Origin: Acidobacteriota bacterium | Lineage (GTDB): Bacteria > Acidobacteriota > Terriglobia > Terriglobales > SCQP01 | NCBI GenBank assembly: GCA_027315185.1 | Contig: DAHUYO010000009.1 | Coordinates: forward strand, 1-64,000 | DNA: 64,000 nt | Reading direction: 5' to 3' | Part shown: positions 33,095-40,993 of the stretch, piece by piece | Layout of the letters: the number at the start of each line of letters is the position of its first letter | Numbering within the stretch: the first letter of the stretch is position 1 | The notes under the pieces: generated by a model | Databases searched by the model: none | Seen by the model: the letters and a program-made list of their open reading frames with translations, nothing else | What the model was told of the DNA's origin: nothing | Position numbers and translations under genes: made by a program

Positions 33095-33862
33095 ATGAAC
33101 CACCAACTGCTCCTCAGCCTGATCAGCGGCGTGTTCATCGCCGGGGCGGCGGCCTACCTGGGCACGCTGATGCTGAGCCGGAAGATGGCGGTGGTGGCCG
33201 GGCCGCTGGGGCACCTGGCGCTGCCGGGCGCGGCGCTGGCGCTGGTGTATGGGTTCAGCTTATCGGTGGGGGCGTTCCCGTTCATCGTGCTGGGCATCGT
33301 CGTGATCTGGCTGCTGGAGATCCGGACCAAGCTGCCGATGGAGGCGCTGACGGCGATCGTCTTCGCCACCGGCGTGGGGACGGCGTTTTTGTTTCTGCCG
33401 ATCGGCAAGGCGGAGGCGGCGCTGATCGGCGACATCAGCCAGGTCGGCGTGGGACAGACGGTGGCGGCGGTGGTGCTGGGGGTGGCGGTGCTGCTAGCGG
33501 TGCAGCGAAGCTATGCGCAGATTCTGCTGATCGGGATTCACGAGGATTTGGCCAAAACGGAGGGCGTGAACGTCCGGCTGTTCAACTTTATCTACTTGGC
33601 GGCGATCGCGGTGGTCGTGGCGCTGGGGGTGGATTTGGTCGGGGGGCTGATGACGGCGGCGCTGGTGGCGATTCCAGCGGCGGCGGCGCGGAACGTGAGC
33701 CGCACGCTGGGGCAGTACGGGATGGCGGCGGGGGCGTTCGGCGTGCTGTCGGCGGTGGCGGGGATTTTGGCGGCGGCGCCGACGCGCCTGCCGGCGGGAC
33801 CGCTGGTGATCCTCGCCAGCGCGGGGATCTTTGGTGTGACGCTGTTCTGGTCGCAGGCCTAG
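33095..33862 (+). CDS. Metal-type ABC transporter permease (ZnuB-like)
   Basis: A 255-residue permease with about eight membrane helices; start ATG at 33095, chosen because an upstream in-frame extension overlaps the ATPase gene. Features of the ABC-3 family are GVFIAGAAAYLGTLMLSRKMAVVAGPLGHLALPGAALAL near the N-terminus, the HEDLAKTEGV loop before the fifth helix, and VDLVGGLMTAALVAIPAAAAR. This family transports Zn2+ or Mn2+. It forms an operon with the ATPase at 32397-33089, but the binding protein must be encoded elsewhere. Confidence 0.82.
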   Translation: MNHQLLLSLISGVFIAGAAAYLGTLMLSRKMAVVAGPLGHLALPGAALALVYGFSLSVGAFPFIVLGIVVIWLLEIRTKLPMEALTAIVFATGVGTAFLFLPIGKAEAALIGDISQVGVGQTVAAVVLGVAVLLAVQRSYAQILLIGIHEDLAKTEGVNVRLFNFIYLAAIAVVVALGVDLVGGLMTAALVAIPAAAARNVSRTLGQYGMAAGAFGVLSAVAGILAAAPTRLPAGPLVILASAGIFGVTLFWSQA

Positions 33863-34159
33863 GGCGGGCGGCGGGGCGCTTAGATTGCCCGTTGGCCCGC
33901 CAAGGGCTGGCCGCGACCGAAGCGGGCTTCACGTCCGCCCCAATATCCCGCGACTCGCGGCGCCCGCTAGCGGCACTAACCTAAGGACGGTGTGGGACCG
34001 CGCCGAAAAGGCGTCCCCCTGAGGTGGCGGATGCCCGCGAATGGCGCCGTGGGGTGGCCGCCCGCCGGTTGGGCCCGCCGGTTGGGCATCGCCCGGAGCG
34101 GTGCAAAATGCGTGCCCGGCGGAGCTAGCCTGGCCAAGTGGCCGCAGAGAGGTAGAGGC

Positions 34160-35509
34160 ATGGCGACCCATTTCGATTTGATCGTGGTTGGCAGCGGCTC
34201 GGCGGCTATCGCGGCGGCGACTCGGTGCCGTGCGGCGGGATGGCAGGTGGCGATGGCGGATTCGCGCCCGTTCGGGGGGACTTGCGCGCTGCGCGGGTGC
34301 GATCCCAAAAAGGTGCTGGTCGCCGCCGCCGAGGCGGTGGAATCCAGCCGCCGGCTGGAGAGGAAAGGGGTTGCGGGCAAGCCGTTGATTTCCTGGCCGG
34401 AGTTGATGCGCTTCAAGCGCACCTTCACTGCGCCCGTGCCGCAAGCCCGTGAGGAACAGCTGCGCAAAGCCGGCATTGCCGCTTTCCATGGCCGGGTGCG
34501 ATTCACCGGCCCGCACGCCTTGCAAATCGGCGATGAAGCGGCGGAAGCGGGGCGGGTGGTGATCGCCGCCGGCGCCAAGCCCGCCCGGCTCAATATTCCC
34601 GGCGAGGAACACCTGACTGACAGCGAGCAGTTCCTCGAACTGAATGAATTGCCGCGCCGGATCGTTTTCGTGGGCGGGGGATACATTTCTTTTGAATTCG
34701 CCCATATCGCGGCGCGGGCCGGGGCGGCGGCGACGATCCTGCATCTCGATGGCCGGCCGCTCGCGGCATTCGATCCAGATTTGGTGGGCACATTGGTGCG
34801 GAGGACACGCGCGTTGGGCGTGCAAGTCGAACTGGACAGTCCGGTGCGCGCCATCGAGCGCACCGCGGAAGGTCTTACCGTCCATGCCGGTCCGGCGGCG
34901 GCGCCACGCGCATTCGCCGCGGATCTGGTGGTCCATGGCGCGGGGCGAGTGGCCGAGATCGAGGATATGGGACTCGATGCCGCCGGCGTCGCCTGGGAAC
35001 GGCGGGGCGTGCGGGTAAACGAATATCTGCAAAGCGTTACGAACCCCAATGTCTATGCGGCCGGCGACGCGGCCGCCACCGCGGGCGCGCCGCTGACGCC
35101 GGTGGCGGGCTACGAAGGGCAAATCGCCGCCGCCAACCTGCTGGAGGGCAATCACAGGACGGCGGACTACGCGGGTATGGCGTCCGTTGCTTTCACCATT
35201 CCGCCGCTGGCTGCGGTGGGCCTGCGCGAGGAGGCGGCGCGCCAGCAGGGACTGAGGTTTCGCGTACAAGCGGAAAACACCGGCGGTTGGTATTCCTCGC
35301 GGCGCGTCGGCGAAGAGTATTCGGGATTCAAGGTGCTGATCGAGGAGGGCAGCGAACGCATACTGGGCGCCCATCTCCTGGGCCCGCACGCGGAGGAGAC
35401 GATCAACCTGTTCGCGCTCGCCATCCGCGCCGGCCTGCGCGCGAGCGACCTGAAGGATGAGCTGTTTTCTTACCCAACCCACGCCTCGGACGTGCGCTAC
35501 ATGCTGTGA
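34160..35509 (+). CDS. FAD/NAD(P)-dependent pyridine nucleotide-disulfide oxidoreductase
   Basis: A 449-residue protein from the ATG at 34160, preceded by a GAGAGG Shine-Dalgarno; the longer open frame from 33992 is not conserved. The FAD motif VGSGSAAIAAATRC, the redox disulfide GGTCALRGCDPKK (Cys-x4-Cys), the NAD(P) motif VGGGYISFEFAHI and the second FAD motif NVYAAGDAAATAGAPLTPVA are in order, as in mercuric reductase and glutathione reductase. However the C-terminus ends SYPTHASDVRYML and lacks the usual catalytic His-x4-Glu of the dimer interface. This subtype is known from cyanobacteria and other phyla with an undefined substrate. It appears monocistronic. The last 297 bp before it hold only GC-rich repeats. 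Confidence 0.8.
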   Translation: MATHFDLIVVGSGSAAIAAATRCRAAGWQVAMADSRPFGGTCALRGCDPKKVLVAAAEAVESSRRLERKGVAGKPLISWPELMRFKRTFTAPVPQAREEQLRKAGIAAFHGRVRFTGPHALQIGDEAAEAGRVVIAAGAKPARLNIPGEEHLTDSEQFLELNELPRRIVFVGGGYISFEFAHIAARAGAAATILHLDGRPLAAFDPDLVGTLVRRTRALGVQVELDSPVRAIERTAEGLTVHAGPAAAPRAFAADLVVHGAGRVAEIEDMGLDAAGVAWERRGVRVNEYLQSVTNPNVYAAGDAAATAGAPLTPVAGYEGQIAAANLLEGNHRTADYAGMASVAFTIPPLAAVGLREEAARQQGLRFRVQAENTGGWYSSRRVGEEYSGFKVLIEEGSERILGAHLLGPHAEETINLFALAIRAGLRASDLKDELFSYPTHASDVRYML

Positions 35510-35627
35510 GCCGACCGGCGCCAGCGGCTGCCTGAGAAAATGGCGCCCACGATTAGCCCATAAACCGAACTCGCCGCCATGGACCGAGCCGGGCACGCGC
35601 GGGGACAGTGCCGCCGCCGAGCGGAGG

Positions 35628-35855
35628 TCAACGGATCGGAGGCGTGGTCCATAACGGGCGCAGGAGGGCAGCGTAGCTTTCCAGGCGCGCCTGGGCGGCG
35701 GCGTTGAAGGCGTTGGGAAGCTCGCTTTCGATGTCCAACGTGCCATTCACGGTGCAGCCGCCCGCCGCGGTATCTTCCGCCAGAATTGGCAGGATGATTT
35801 CGGAGCGCGTCGTGGGCAGGGCGGTGAGACCCTGGGTGATGGGCAGTTCGGGCTG
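35628..35855 (-). pseudogene. C-terminal remnant of a GAF-domain protein
   Basis: About 76 codons on the minus strand read QPELPITQGLTALPTTRSEI, then GCTVNGTLDIESELPNAFNA and LRPLW. This is the end of the free-methionine-sulfoxide-reductase-like GAF domain (LPTTRSEIxxP and GTLDIES are hallmark segments). The N-terminal half is missing: the frame upstream becomes the unrelated gene 35863-37038 in another phase. I therefore call it a truncated remnant, not a short gene. Confidence 0.6.
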
Positions 35856-35862
35856 CCGTTGC

Positions 35863-37038
35863 CTAGCGCGGCGCACGGGACCAAAAGGCCCAGTGGACAT
35901 GCCAAACCGGCGCGCCCTGCGCCACCAAGACGGGTACGCCCAATTGGCCGCCGATAACCTGCACCTGGTAAATACGGTTGGCGATGCGATACAGCACATT
36001 ACTGTCGGCCCGCACCGCCAGGATTTCGCCCGGCGCGCCGTGCGTTGGGATGGCGATGCGGCGGTTATCCACCAGATTGAGGAGCAGCAGGCGGCCGGTG
36101 TTGAAAGCCACCCAAGGGCCGAAAAGCCTTATCCCCCGCGTGCCGGGAACGGCGCGGAGGGACCACCATAGGCCGGCGAGGCGGTCGTGGACCCAAAGGC
36201 GCTTGCGGCCCCGCCCGCGCGCAAGCGTGAAGACCACGAAGCGGCGGTTCATAGCGGCGACGGTCAGCGCGGCCCCGTTAGCGGCGGCGCGCGGCGCAGC
36301 GCCGAGGCGGACGCGGCGGCGGCCGATGCGGAGGATGGCCTGCCCGTGGCGAACCACGGCGCGGAGCGGCGGCGGCGACAGCGGAAAACTGCCGGAATAG
36401 CGCACGTTGCGGTACAAGGACCAGCGATTGCGGATGACGCGGCTGGCGCCAGCCGACGGGTCGGCCACCACGGCCAGCAGGGCGGCGCCGCGGGACCCGG
36501 CAGCGGCAGCGCGCGGGCCCACCAGCGGAAAGAGAGCATAGGAGCGGCCAGCGGCGGTGACGGCGGCAACCACTCCAGCCGGGGCAATTTGATCGCGGCC
36601 GGGGTGCAGGGCGACGATATCGCGCCGGTCGGGATGGCGCTCGTGGACGATGACCACGGCGGTGGGCTGGGGGCGCGGGATAGCGAGGAACAGATGCCCA
36701 TGCGTATCCGCGAGCACCGCGTAGAGGCCGTCTGTCCCGCGGCCGAGGGAACGAACCCAAACCAGGTTGTGCCGCGGGCCCACGGTGTAGAGCACGGCGG
36801 GCGCGGCACGGCGGGAACGGCGGCCGGCCGTGGCGGCGAGCAGGAACAACCGGGATCGCGCAGCGGGCGGGTGGGCCTGGGCGGCGCGGTGATGCGGCAG
36901 CACGGGGATCCAGAGAGCCGCCGCCAGCAGGGCAGTAACGAGAGGGCGGCGCGGACCCGCGGGCCAAGGGAGCAAATAGGGACCGGAGGAGCTGCCGCGA
37001 CCTCCGGTGATGGCGGAGGGAAGACCGCTTCTTACCAT
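35863..37038 (-). CDS. Exported protein of unknown function with beta-propeller-like repeats
   Basis: A 391-residue protein from the ATG at 37038 (GAGG 6 nt upstream); upstream codons to 37134 are not supported. A hydrophobic segment near residues 32-45 (PLVTALLAAALWIPVLP) serves as signal or anchor. The mature part repeats a pattern of beta strands with Gly-Asp turns such as NLVWVRSLGRGTDGLYAVLAD, GHLFLAIPRP, and RKRLWVHDRLAGLWWSLRAVPGTRGIRLFGPWVAFNT. This suggests a propeller but I cannot assign a family. Very Arg- and Ala-rich. A GAF-domain remnant follows 8 bp after its stop. Confidence 0.55.
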   Translation of the reverse strand: MVRSGLPSAITGGRGSSSGPYLLPWPAGPRRPLVTALLAAALWIPVLPHHRAAQAHPPAARSRLFLLAATAGRRSRRAAPAVLYTVGPRHNLVWVRSLGRGTDGLYAVLADTHGHLFLAIPRPQPTAVVIVHERHPDRRDIVALHPGRDQIAPAGVVAAVTAAGRSYALFPLVGPRAAAAGSRGAALLAVVADPSAGASRVIRNRWSLYRNVRYSGSFPLSPPPLRAVVRHGQAILRIGRRRVRLGAAPRAAANGAALTVAAMNRRFVVFTLARGRGRKRLWVHDRLAGLWWSLRAVPGTRGIRLFGPWVAFNTGRLLLLNLVDNRRIAIPTHGAPGEILAVRADSNVLYRIANRIYQVQVIGGQLGVPVLVAQGAPVWHVHWAFWSRAPR

Positions 37039-37481
37039 CGCTTGCCTCGGTTGCCCGCAGCGTGAACCACCGCCGCGGTCAGTTGAGCCTATCATGGCCC
37101 GGCGGACGGCTCGGAGCCAGCGCACAGCGGGCATTTTCTATTAAGAATTTAGTTACTACGGATGGGCGAGATCAGGGGGCTCGACACCAGAGAAGCGCCG
37201 AAAATCTCCGGGCGCTAGCGGCGAGAAGCGGCGAAACGGCCGCAGGGACCGTGCGGTGGCCGACGCCGGCGATCGGGGCTCCTTGCCGATGCGCTCGTGG
37301 GCGCGGCGTTGTCCCCCTGCGGGGCGGCGGGCGGAGCGGTGGGTTGGGAGCGGTCACGAGATGAGCGCAATGCGCGAGTAAAAAGTGCCCGATCGTGGGA
37401 TCAGGGGTGCGAGATTTTTTCCTGCTGGGCGCCGGAACGGGGCGCAAATGCTGGGTACGCGGCCCGAAGCGGAGTGGCAGG
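37039..37481. other. Divergent intergenic region with an AT-rich patch
   Basis: This 443-bp gap holds a conspicuous AT-rich stretch at 37133-37163 (CATTTTCTATTAAGAATTTA), which is rare in this window and is probably the promoter of the minus-strand gene at 37038. A TAAGAATTTAG-like pattern is visible but I cannot define -10 and -35 boxes. No coding frame or known repeat is recognised. Confidence 0.35.
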
Positions 37482-37487
37482 TAAAAT
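37482..37487 (+). promoter_or_regulatory. -10 box, leaderless-type, for the DUF4382 lipoprotein gene
   Basis: TAAAAT lies 8 nt before the ATG at 37496. No Shine-Dalgarno fits. The spacing equals that of several other genes in this window. Confidence 0.45.
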
Positions 37488-37495
37488 GCTGAGTG

Positions 37496-38971
37496 ATGGG
37501 TATGGACACTTCACGGCAGTTGCGGCTTTCGGTCGTATTTGGCACGATTTCCGCCCTGGGGCTGGCGCTTGGGCTCGCCGCCTGCGGTGGTAACAATTCC
37601 GTGGCTACCACGACGCCTACCTACGGGACTGTCACCACGTCCATGAGTGACCCGGCGCCGTGCGCGACGGCCACCAACGGACCTTTCTCCGCCGTCTATG
37701 TAACGGTTACCGATGTGCAGGCGAGCACCAGCGCAACCGCCCAGGCGGGGGGCAGCGGCTGGGAGGATCTGACGCCGAACCTGAAAAATGCCCCGCAACA
37801 GATTAACCTGCTGGGCGCCGCCAGCCAGTCCTGCATGCTGGCGCAACTGGGCGCGAACCAAGAATTGGCCCCAGGGACTTACCAACAAATTCGCCTCTAC
37901 TTGGCGCCGAGCGCGACGTCGTCCATTACGCCGTCCAACGCCTGCTCCACGGTCTCCACCGCCAACGGCCAGACCTCGGCGAACTGCGTGGTGCTGGCGG
38001 GCGGCTCGACCGTCAATTTGGATTTGTCGAGCGAGGCGCAGACGGGGCTGAAGATTCCCTCTGGGCAGATCGCCGGCGGCCAGTTTGTGGTGGCGGCGGG
38101 AAAGACCAGCGACCTGGACATCAACTTTAATTCCTGCGCTTCGATTGTGGCGGAAGGCACCGGCGCCTACCGGCTGAAACCGGTGCTGACGGCGGGCGAG
38201 GTGACGGCCACGTCGGATTCGATTACCGGAACACTGACGAACTTGCCCACTGGCGGCAAGGCGCTGGTGGCGCTGGAAACCACGGACGGCAACGGCGTGG
38301 ATCATGTGGTGATGGAGACGACGCCGGATTCCAGCGGCAATTTCGTCTTCTGTCCGGTCGGTCCGGGAACCTATGATGTGGTGGCCGATGCTATTGGCAG
38401 CAACAACGTGGCCGACGCGGCGACAGTGGTGACGGGGGTGACGGCAGGCGAAACGGTGGGCCAGATGCCCTTGGTGGCGGTGGCTTCGCCGGGAACGCCG
38501 GCGACAATCGCCGGGCAGGTCAGCACCGCGCCCGTGGTGACCGCGGGCGAGGACGTTTCCGTGGGGGCGTTGCAGCCGATCACGGAGATGGTGAACGGCC
38601 AGTCGGCGACGGTGCAGATCACCGTTCCGCTGCTGGGCGCCACTTCGCCGCTGGCGTCCATCACCACGGGAGCTACGCCGACTTCCGGAGCGGCTTGCGC
38701 GACGGGGACTGACTGCCAGTCCTACAGCCTGCCGGTGCCGGCGGCCAACGCCAATGTCGGGGCCTACTCCAGCGGGACGGTCAGCTACCAGCAAAGCACG
38801 ACGACGCCGGTTCCCTACGGCGTGGACGCGCTGGCGCCGAATTGCACGGCTTCTGGGGCGACGACCACCGCCGAGCAGACCACGACCAATAATTCGGCCA
38901 AGACTCCGCTGACGGTGACGGCGGGGACAACCAGCAACGCCGAGGAGCTGAGCTTTACCGGCTGCTCCTAG
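37496..38971 (+). CDS. Surface lipoprotein with DUF4382-type domain
   Basis: A 491-residue lipoprotein; start ATG at 37496 (a GTG at 37493 and an ATG at 37502 are alternatives). The signal LGLALGLAACGGN has lipobox LAAC. The mature N-terminal half starts with VTTSMSDPAPCATATNGPFS and contains VYVTVTDVQASTS, WEDLTPN, QINLL, LAPGTYQQIRLYL and LNLDLSS-like strands, the standard DUF4382 pattern. The C-terminal half contains a carboxypeptidase-regulatory-like beta sandwich (GTYDVVADAIGSNN) and Thr/Ser-rich strands. DUF4382 lipoproteins are frequent in Acidobacteriota and Bacteroidota and have no proven role. The gene ends at a strong terminator. Confidence 0.75.
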   Translation: MGMDTSRQLRLSVVFGTISALGLALGLAACGGNNSVATTTPTYGTVTTSMSDPAPCATATNGPFSAVYVTVTDVQASTSATAQAGGSGWEDLTPNLKNAPQQINLLGAASQSCMLAQLGANQELAPGTYQQIRLYLAPSATSSITPSNACSTVSTANGQTSANCVVLAGGSTVNLDLSSEAQTGLKIPSGQIAGGQFVVAAGKTSDLDINFNSCASIVAEGTGAYRLKPVLTAGEVTATSDSITGTLTNLPTGGKALVALETTDGNGVDHVVMETTPDSSGNFVFCPVGPGTYDVVADAIGSNNVADAATVVTGVTAGETVGQMPLVAVASPGTPATIAGQVSTAPVVTAGEDVSVGALQPITEMVNGQSATVQITVPLLGATSPLASITTGATPTSGAACATGTDCQSYSLPVPAANANVGAYSSGTVSYQQSTTTPVPYGVDALAPNCTASGATTTAEQTTTNNSAKTPLTVTAGTTSNAEELSFTGCS

Positions 38972-39013
38972 GGCCGGTTGCGCCGTCCCCGCCGCAGGCG
39001 GCGACGCAGCACA

Positions 39014-39053
39014 CCGCCGCCGCGTCCGGGCAACCGGGCGCGGCGGTTTTTTT
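39014..39053 (+). terminator. Rho-independent terminator after the DUF4382 gene
   Basis: CCGCCGCG (39017-39024) and CGCGGCGG (39039-39046) pair perfectly. Inside the loop CCGG (39026-39029) pairs with CCGG (39034-39037). The hairpin is followed by a run of T (39047-39053). It lies 43 bp after the stop codon. Confidence 0.85.
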
Positions 39054-39103
39054 GCCAGCCCGGTGGCGAAGTGGTTCGCGTCCCGCGCCGCGGCTTCGCT
39101 CGC

Positions 39104-39652
39104 CTAATCTGCCCTACTCGCGGACGCCTTAAGTTCGCGGAGCGGGTCCCAATCCCGTTCGTACCACTCCTCTTGGCGCGCGTCCATCACTCGGACCTGG
39201 TGCCCGGCCCCGCGGAGTCCTGCCTCCAGGGCGCTTGCGTGGTCCGCCCCGCAGATCAGGATTGCGCCTTCGTGGCGCTCGGAGTTGCGGAGGAATTCCT
39301 CGATCATGTGGTCCTCGCGGGCCCGATGCCACGCTGTTTTCTGCTCGCTGGACGTTCCCGGATTCTCGCTGTAGCCGGTTGGGATTTGCCTGCGCTCACG
39401 CTCCTCGGGGGTCATCTCCACATTTGCGTAGCCTAGCGCGCATTGTTCGCACAGCCGCTGCGCGAACGTGGCCTCCTTATGGCTGGCCTCCTCGCCGACG
39501 AGGGTGGCGCCAGTTTCGCGGATTCGTCCGGAGACAAGGTTCCTGAAATGTTCCCACTGTCCCTCGAGGAACGCGCGATACCCCTCGTCATTGGTGCAGA
39601 AGCCCTCGCGGGATTGGAGATGGTGATCGACTCCGATAATGAGGACGCGCAT
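39104..39652 (-). CDS. Hypothetical protein, Asp/His-rich N-terminus
   Basis: A 182-residue soluble protein from the ATG at 39652; a TACAAT box lies 7 nt before it, and the frame further upstream runs over the opposite gene. It begins MRVLIIGVDHHLQSREG and contains GATLVGEEASHKEATFAQRLCEQ, then WHRAREDHMIEEFLRNSE, AILICGADHASALEAGLRGAGH and a charged C-terminus. The pattern (alternating beta strands, helices and conserved Asp/His/Glu) suggests a Rossmann-like alpha/beta fold, possibly an enzyme. The C-terminal LICGADHASALEAGLRGAGH recalls proteins checking a hidden substrate, but no family is assigned. It appears monocistronic. Confidence 0.5.
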   Translation of the reverse strand: MRVLIIGVDHHLQSREGFCTNDEGYRAFLEGQWEHFRNLVSGRIRETGATLVGEEASHKEATFAQRLCEQCALGYANVEMTPEERERRQIPTGYSENPGTSSEQKTAWHRAREDHMIEEFLRNSERHEGAILICGADHASALEAGLRGAGHQVRVMDARQEEWYERDWDPLRELKASASRAD

Positions 39653-39659
39653 GGCCGCA

Positions 39660-39665
39660 ATTGTA
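39660..39665 (-). promoter_or_regulatory. -10 box, leaderless-type, for the gene starting at 39652
   Basis: TACAAT on the minus strand, 7 nt before the ATG at 39652. There is no Shine-Dalgarno in the gap. Confidence 0.5.
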
Positions 39666-39731
39666 GGCGGTGCCCCGTCCGGCCGGCTAGCTGGTAAAGC
39701 CGGGCGGATCCCGAAGCCGGCGCTCTCGTGC

Positions 39732-40811
39732 CTAGGGGACGTTGATTTGCAGACCGGTGCTGACTTGCAGGGAGTTGCGGCGGAAGCCGGGCTGGGGGTT
39801 GCCGATGTAGCTGTCGGTGACGGTGGTGTTGAAACCGAGGCGCTTGTAAATGGGGATGGCGAAGGTGGTGCTGCCGCTGGCCTGGAAGGCGCGGGCGTTG
39901 GTGTAGGACGGCTGGGCGCTGAGGCTTTCCATCCACTGCACGCTGCCCAGTTTGCGCGCATAGGTTTCCGTGAGATCGGAGGCGAGAAAGCGGGTGCGCG
40001 GCGCGGTGAGGAACTGCTGGATGGTAAGATGCACGTCCGCCTTCAAATTGAAATTGGTGAACGCCGTCCAGCCGATGCCGGAACCGTAACTTTGCTGCAA
40101 CTGGAGGCCCTGGGCGAAGTTGTGATCGATCTGGCCGCGAACCAGCGCGAAAAACTGGCGGCTGAAATATTGGTCCTGCTCCAGCTGGGTGGTGAACACG
40201 CTGGTCTTCACCTGCGGATAGCCGGGCTGGGAAAGACTGCCGTAGGTTTCCTGCAAGCTGAACTGGGTGTTGGAGCGGGGCGGCAGCCAGTTCACGTCGG
40301 GAATGGGGCGGGTCAGGTTGATGCTGGTAGTGTAGCTGCGCGAGGACTGCGTGGCGCTGACGAAGCTGAAGCCGCCGGCGATGGAGCCGTGCCAGGCCTG
40401 GAGGGCGTTGGGATGCTGCACGATGTAGTGCTTGTACAGCGGTGGCGCCAGGATCATATGGATGCGCTTGAGCGGCCAGATGATCTCCTGGCCGACGGGT
40501 GGGAGAATGTACAGCTTGCCGTCGGCATAGCTGAGGGTGCCAGTGACCGGCGCGCTCTTGACGCCGATGACCACCAGCGAGGCGCTGGTGTTCAGCGTCT
40601 GGATTTGGCTCCATTGCAGCGTGATGTTGCCCATCAGGTCGGCGTCGAAGACGATGGCGTGGGCGTCGGCGCGCACCAGCTTGCCGGCGACCTCGTCGCC
40701 GTTGCCCAGGGTCAGGGTGTCGGCGGCGTGGAGAAATGCGGAGAGGGCGAGAATCAGTGCCAGGCCGGACGCGAGACGCGCGGCGCATTGGCTGGAACGG
40801 AAAAAATGCAT
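39732..40811 (-). CDS. Outer-membrane protein, DUF481-like
   Basis: A 359-residue protein with a signal peptide (RLASGLALILALSAFLHAAD). The N-terminal part, DTLTLGNGDEVAGKLVRADAHAIVF, resembles a small SH3-like domain often found before DUF481 barrels. The rest is a series of amphipathic beta strands (YTTSINLTRPIPDVNWLPPRSNTQFSLQETYGSLSQPGY, GSGIGWTAFTNFNLKADVHLTIQ), ending in the short aromatic-poor INVP. This fits a DUF481 outer-membrane beta barrel, a family with no known role. It is divergent from the M1 aminopeptidase gene. Upstream DNA is AT-richer (40830-40870). Confidence 0.65.
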   Translation of the reverse strand: MHFFRSSQCAARLASGLALILALSAFLHAADTLTLGNGDEVAGKLVRADAHAIVFDADLMGNITLQWSQIQTLNTSASLVVIGVKSAPVTGTLSYADGKLYILPPVGQEIIWPLKRIHMILAPPLYKHYIVQHPNALQAWHGSIAGGFSFVSATQSSRSYTTSINLTRPIPDVNWLPPRSNTQFSLQETYGSLSQPGYPQVKTSVFTTQLEQDQYFSRQFFALVRGQIDHNFAQGLQLQQSYGSGIGWTAFTNFNLKADVHLTIQQFLTAPRTRFLASDLTETYARKLGSVQWMESLSAQPSYTNARAFQASGSTTFAIPIYKRLGFNTTVTDSYIGNPQPGFRRNSLQVSTGLQINVP

Positions 40812-40993
40812 CGGAACGCGGAAGTTTCCAGGAATCTATTTTCAGAGTACGCGATTGCGAAAACCGCGGGCCGAAAAAATGCACGCCGCGGCGTTACTTT
40901 TTAGCGCTGACCCGAGAGCGCGCGGCCGGCGCGTTCCGGCAGGGGTGGATTCGCAGCGCCTGCTCTGCGACGATGGCAGAGGACAACGCAGCG

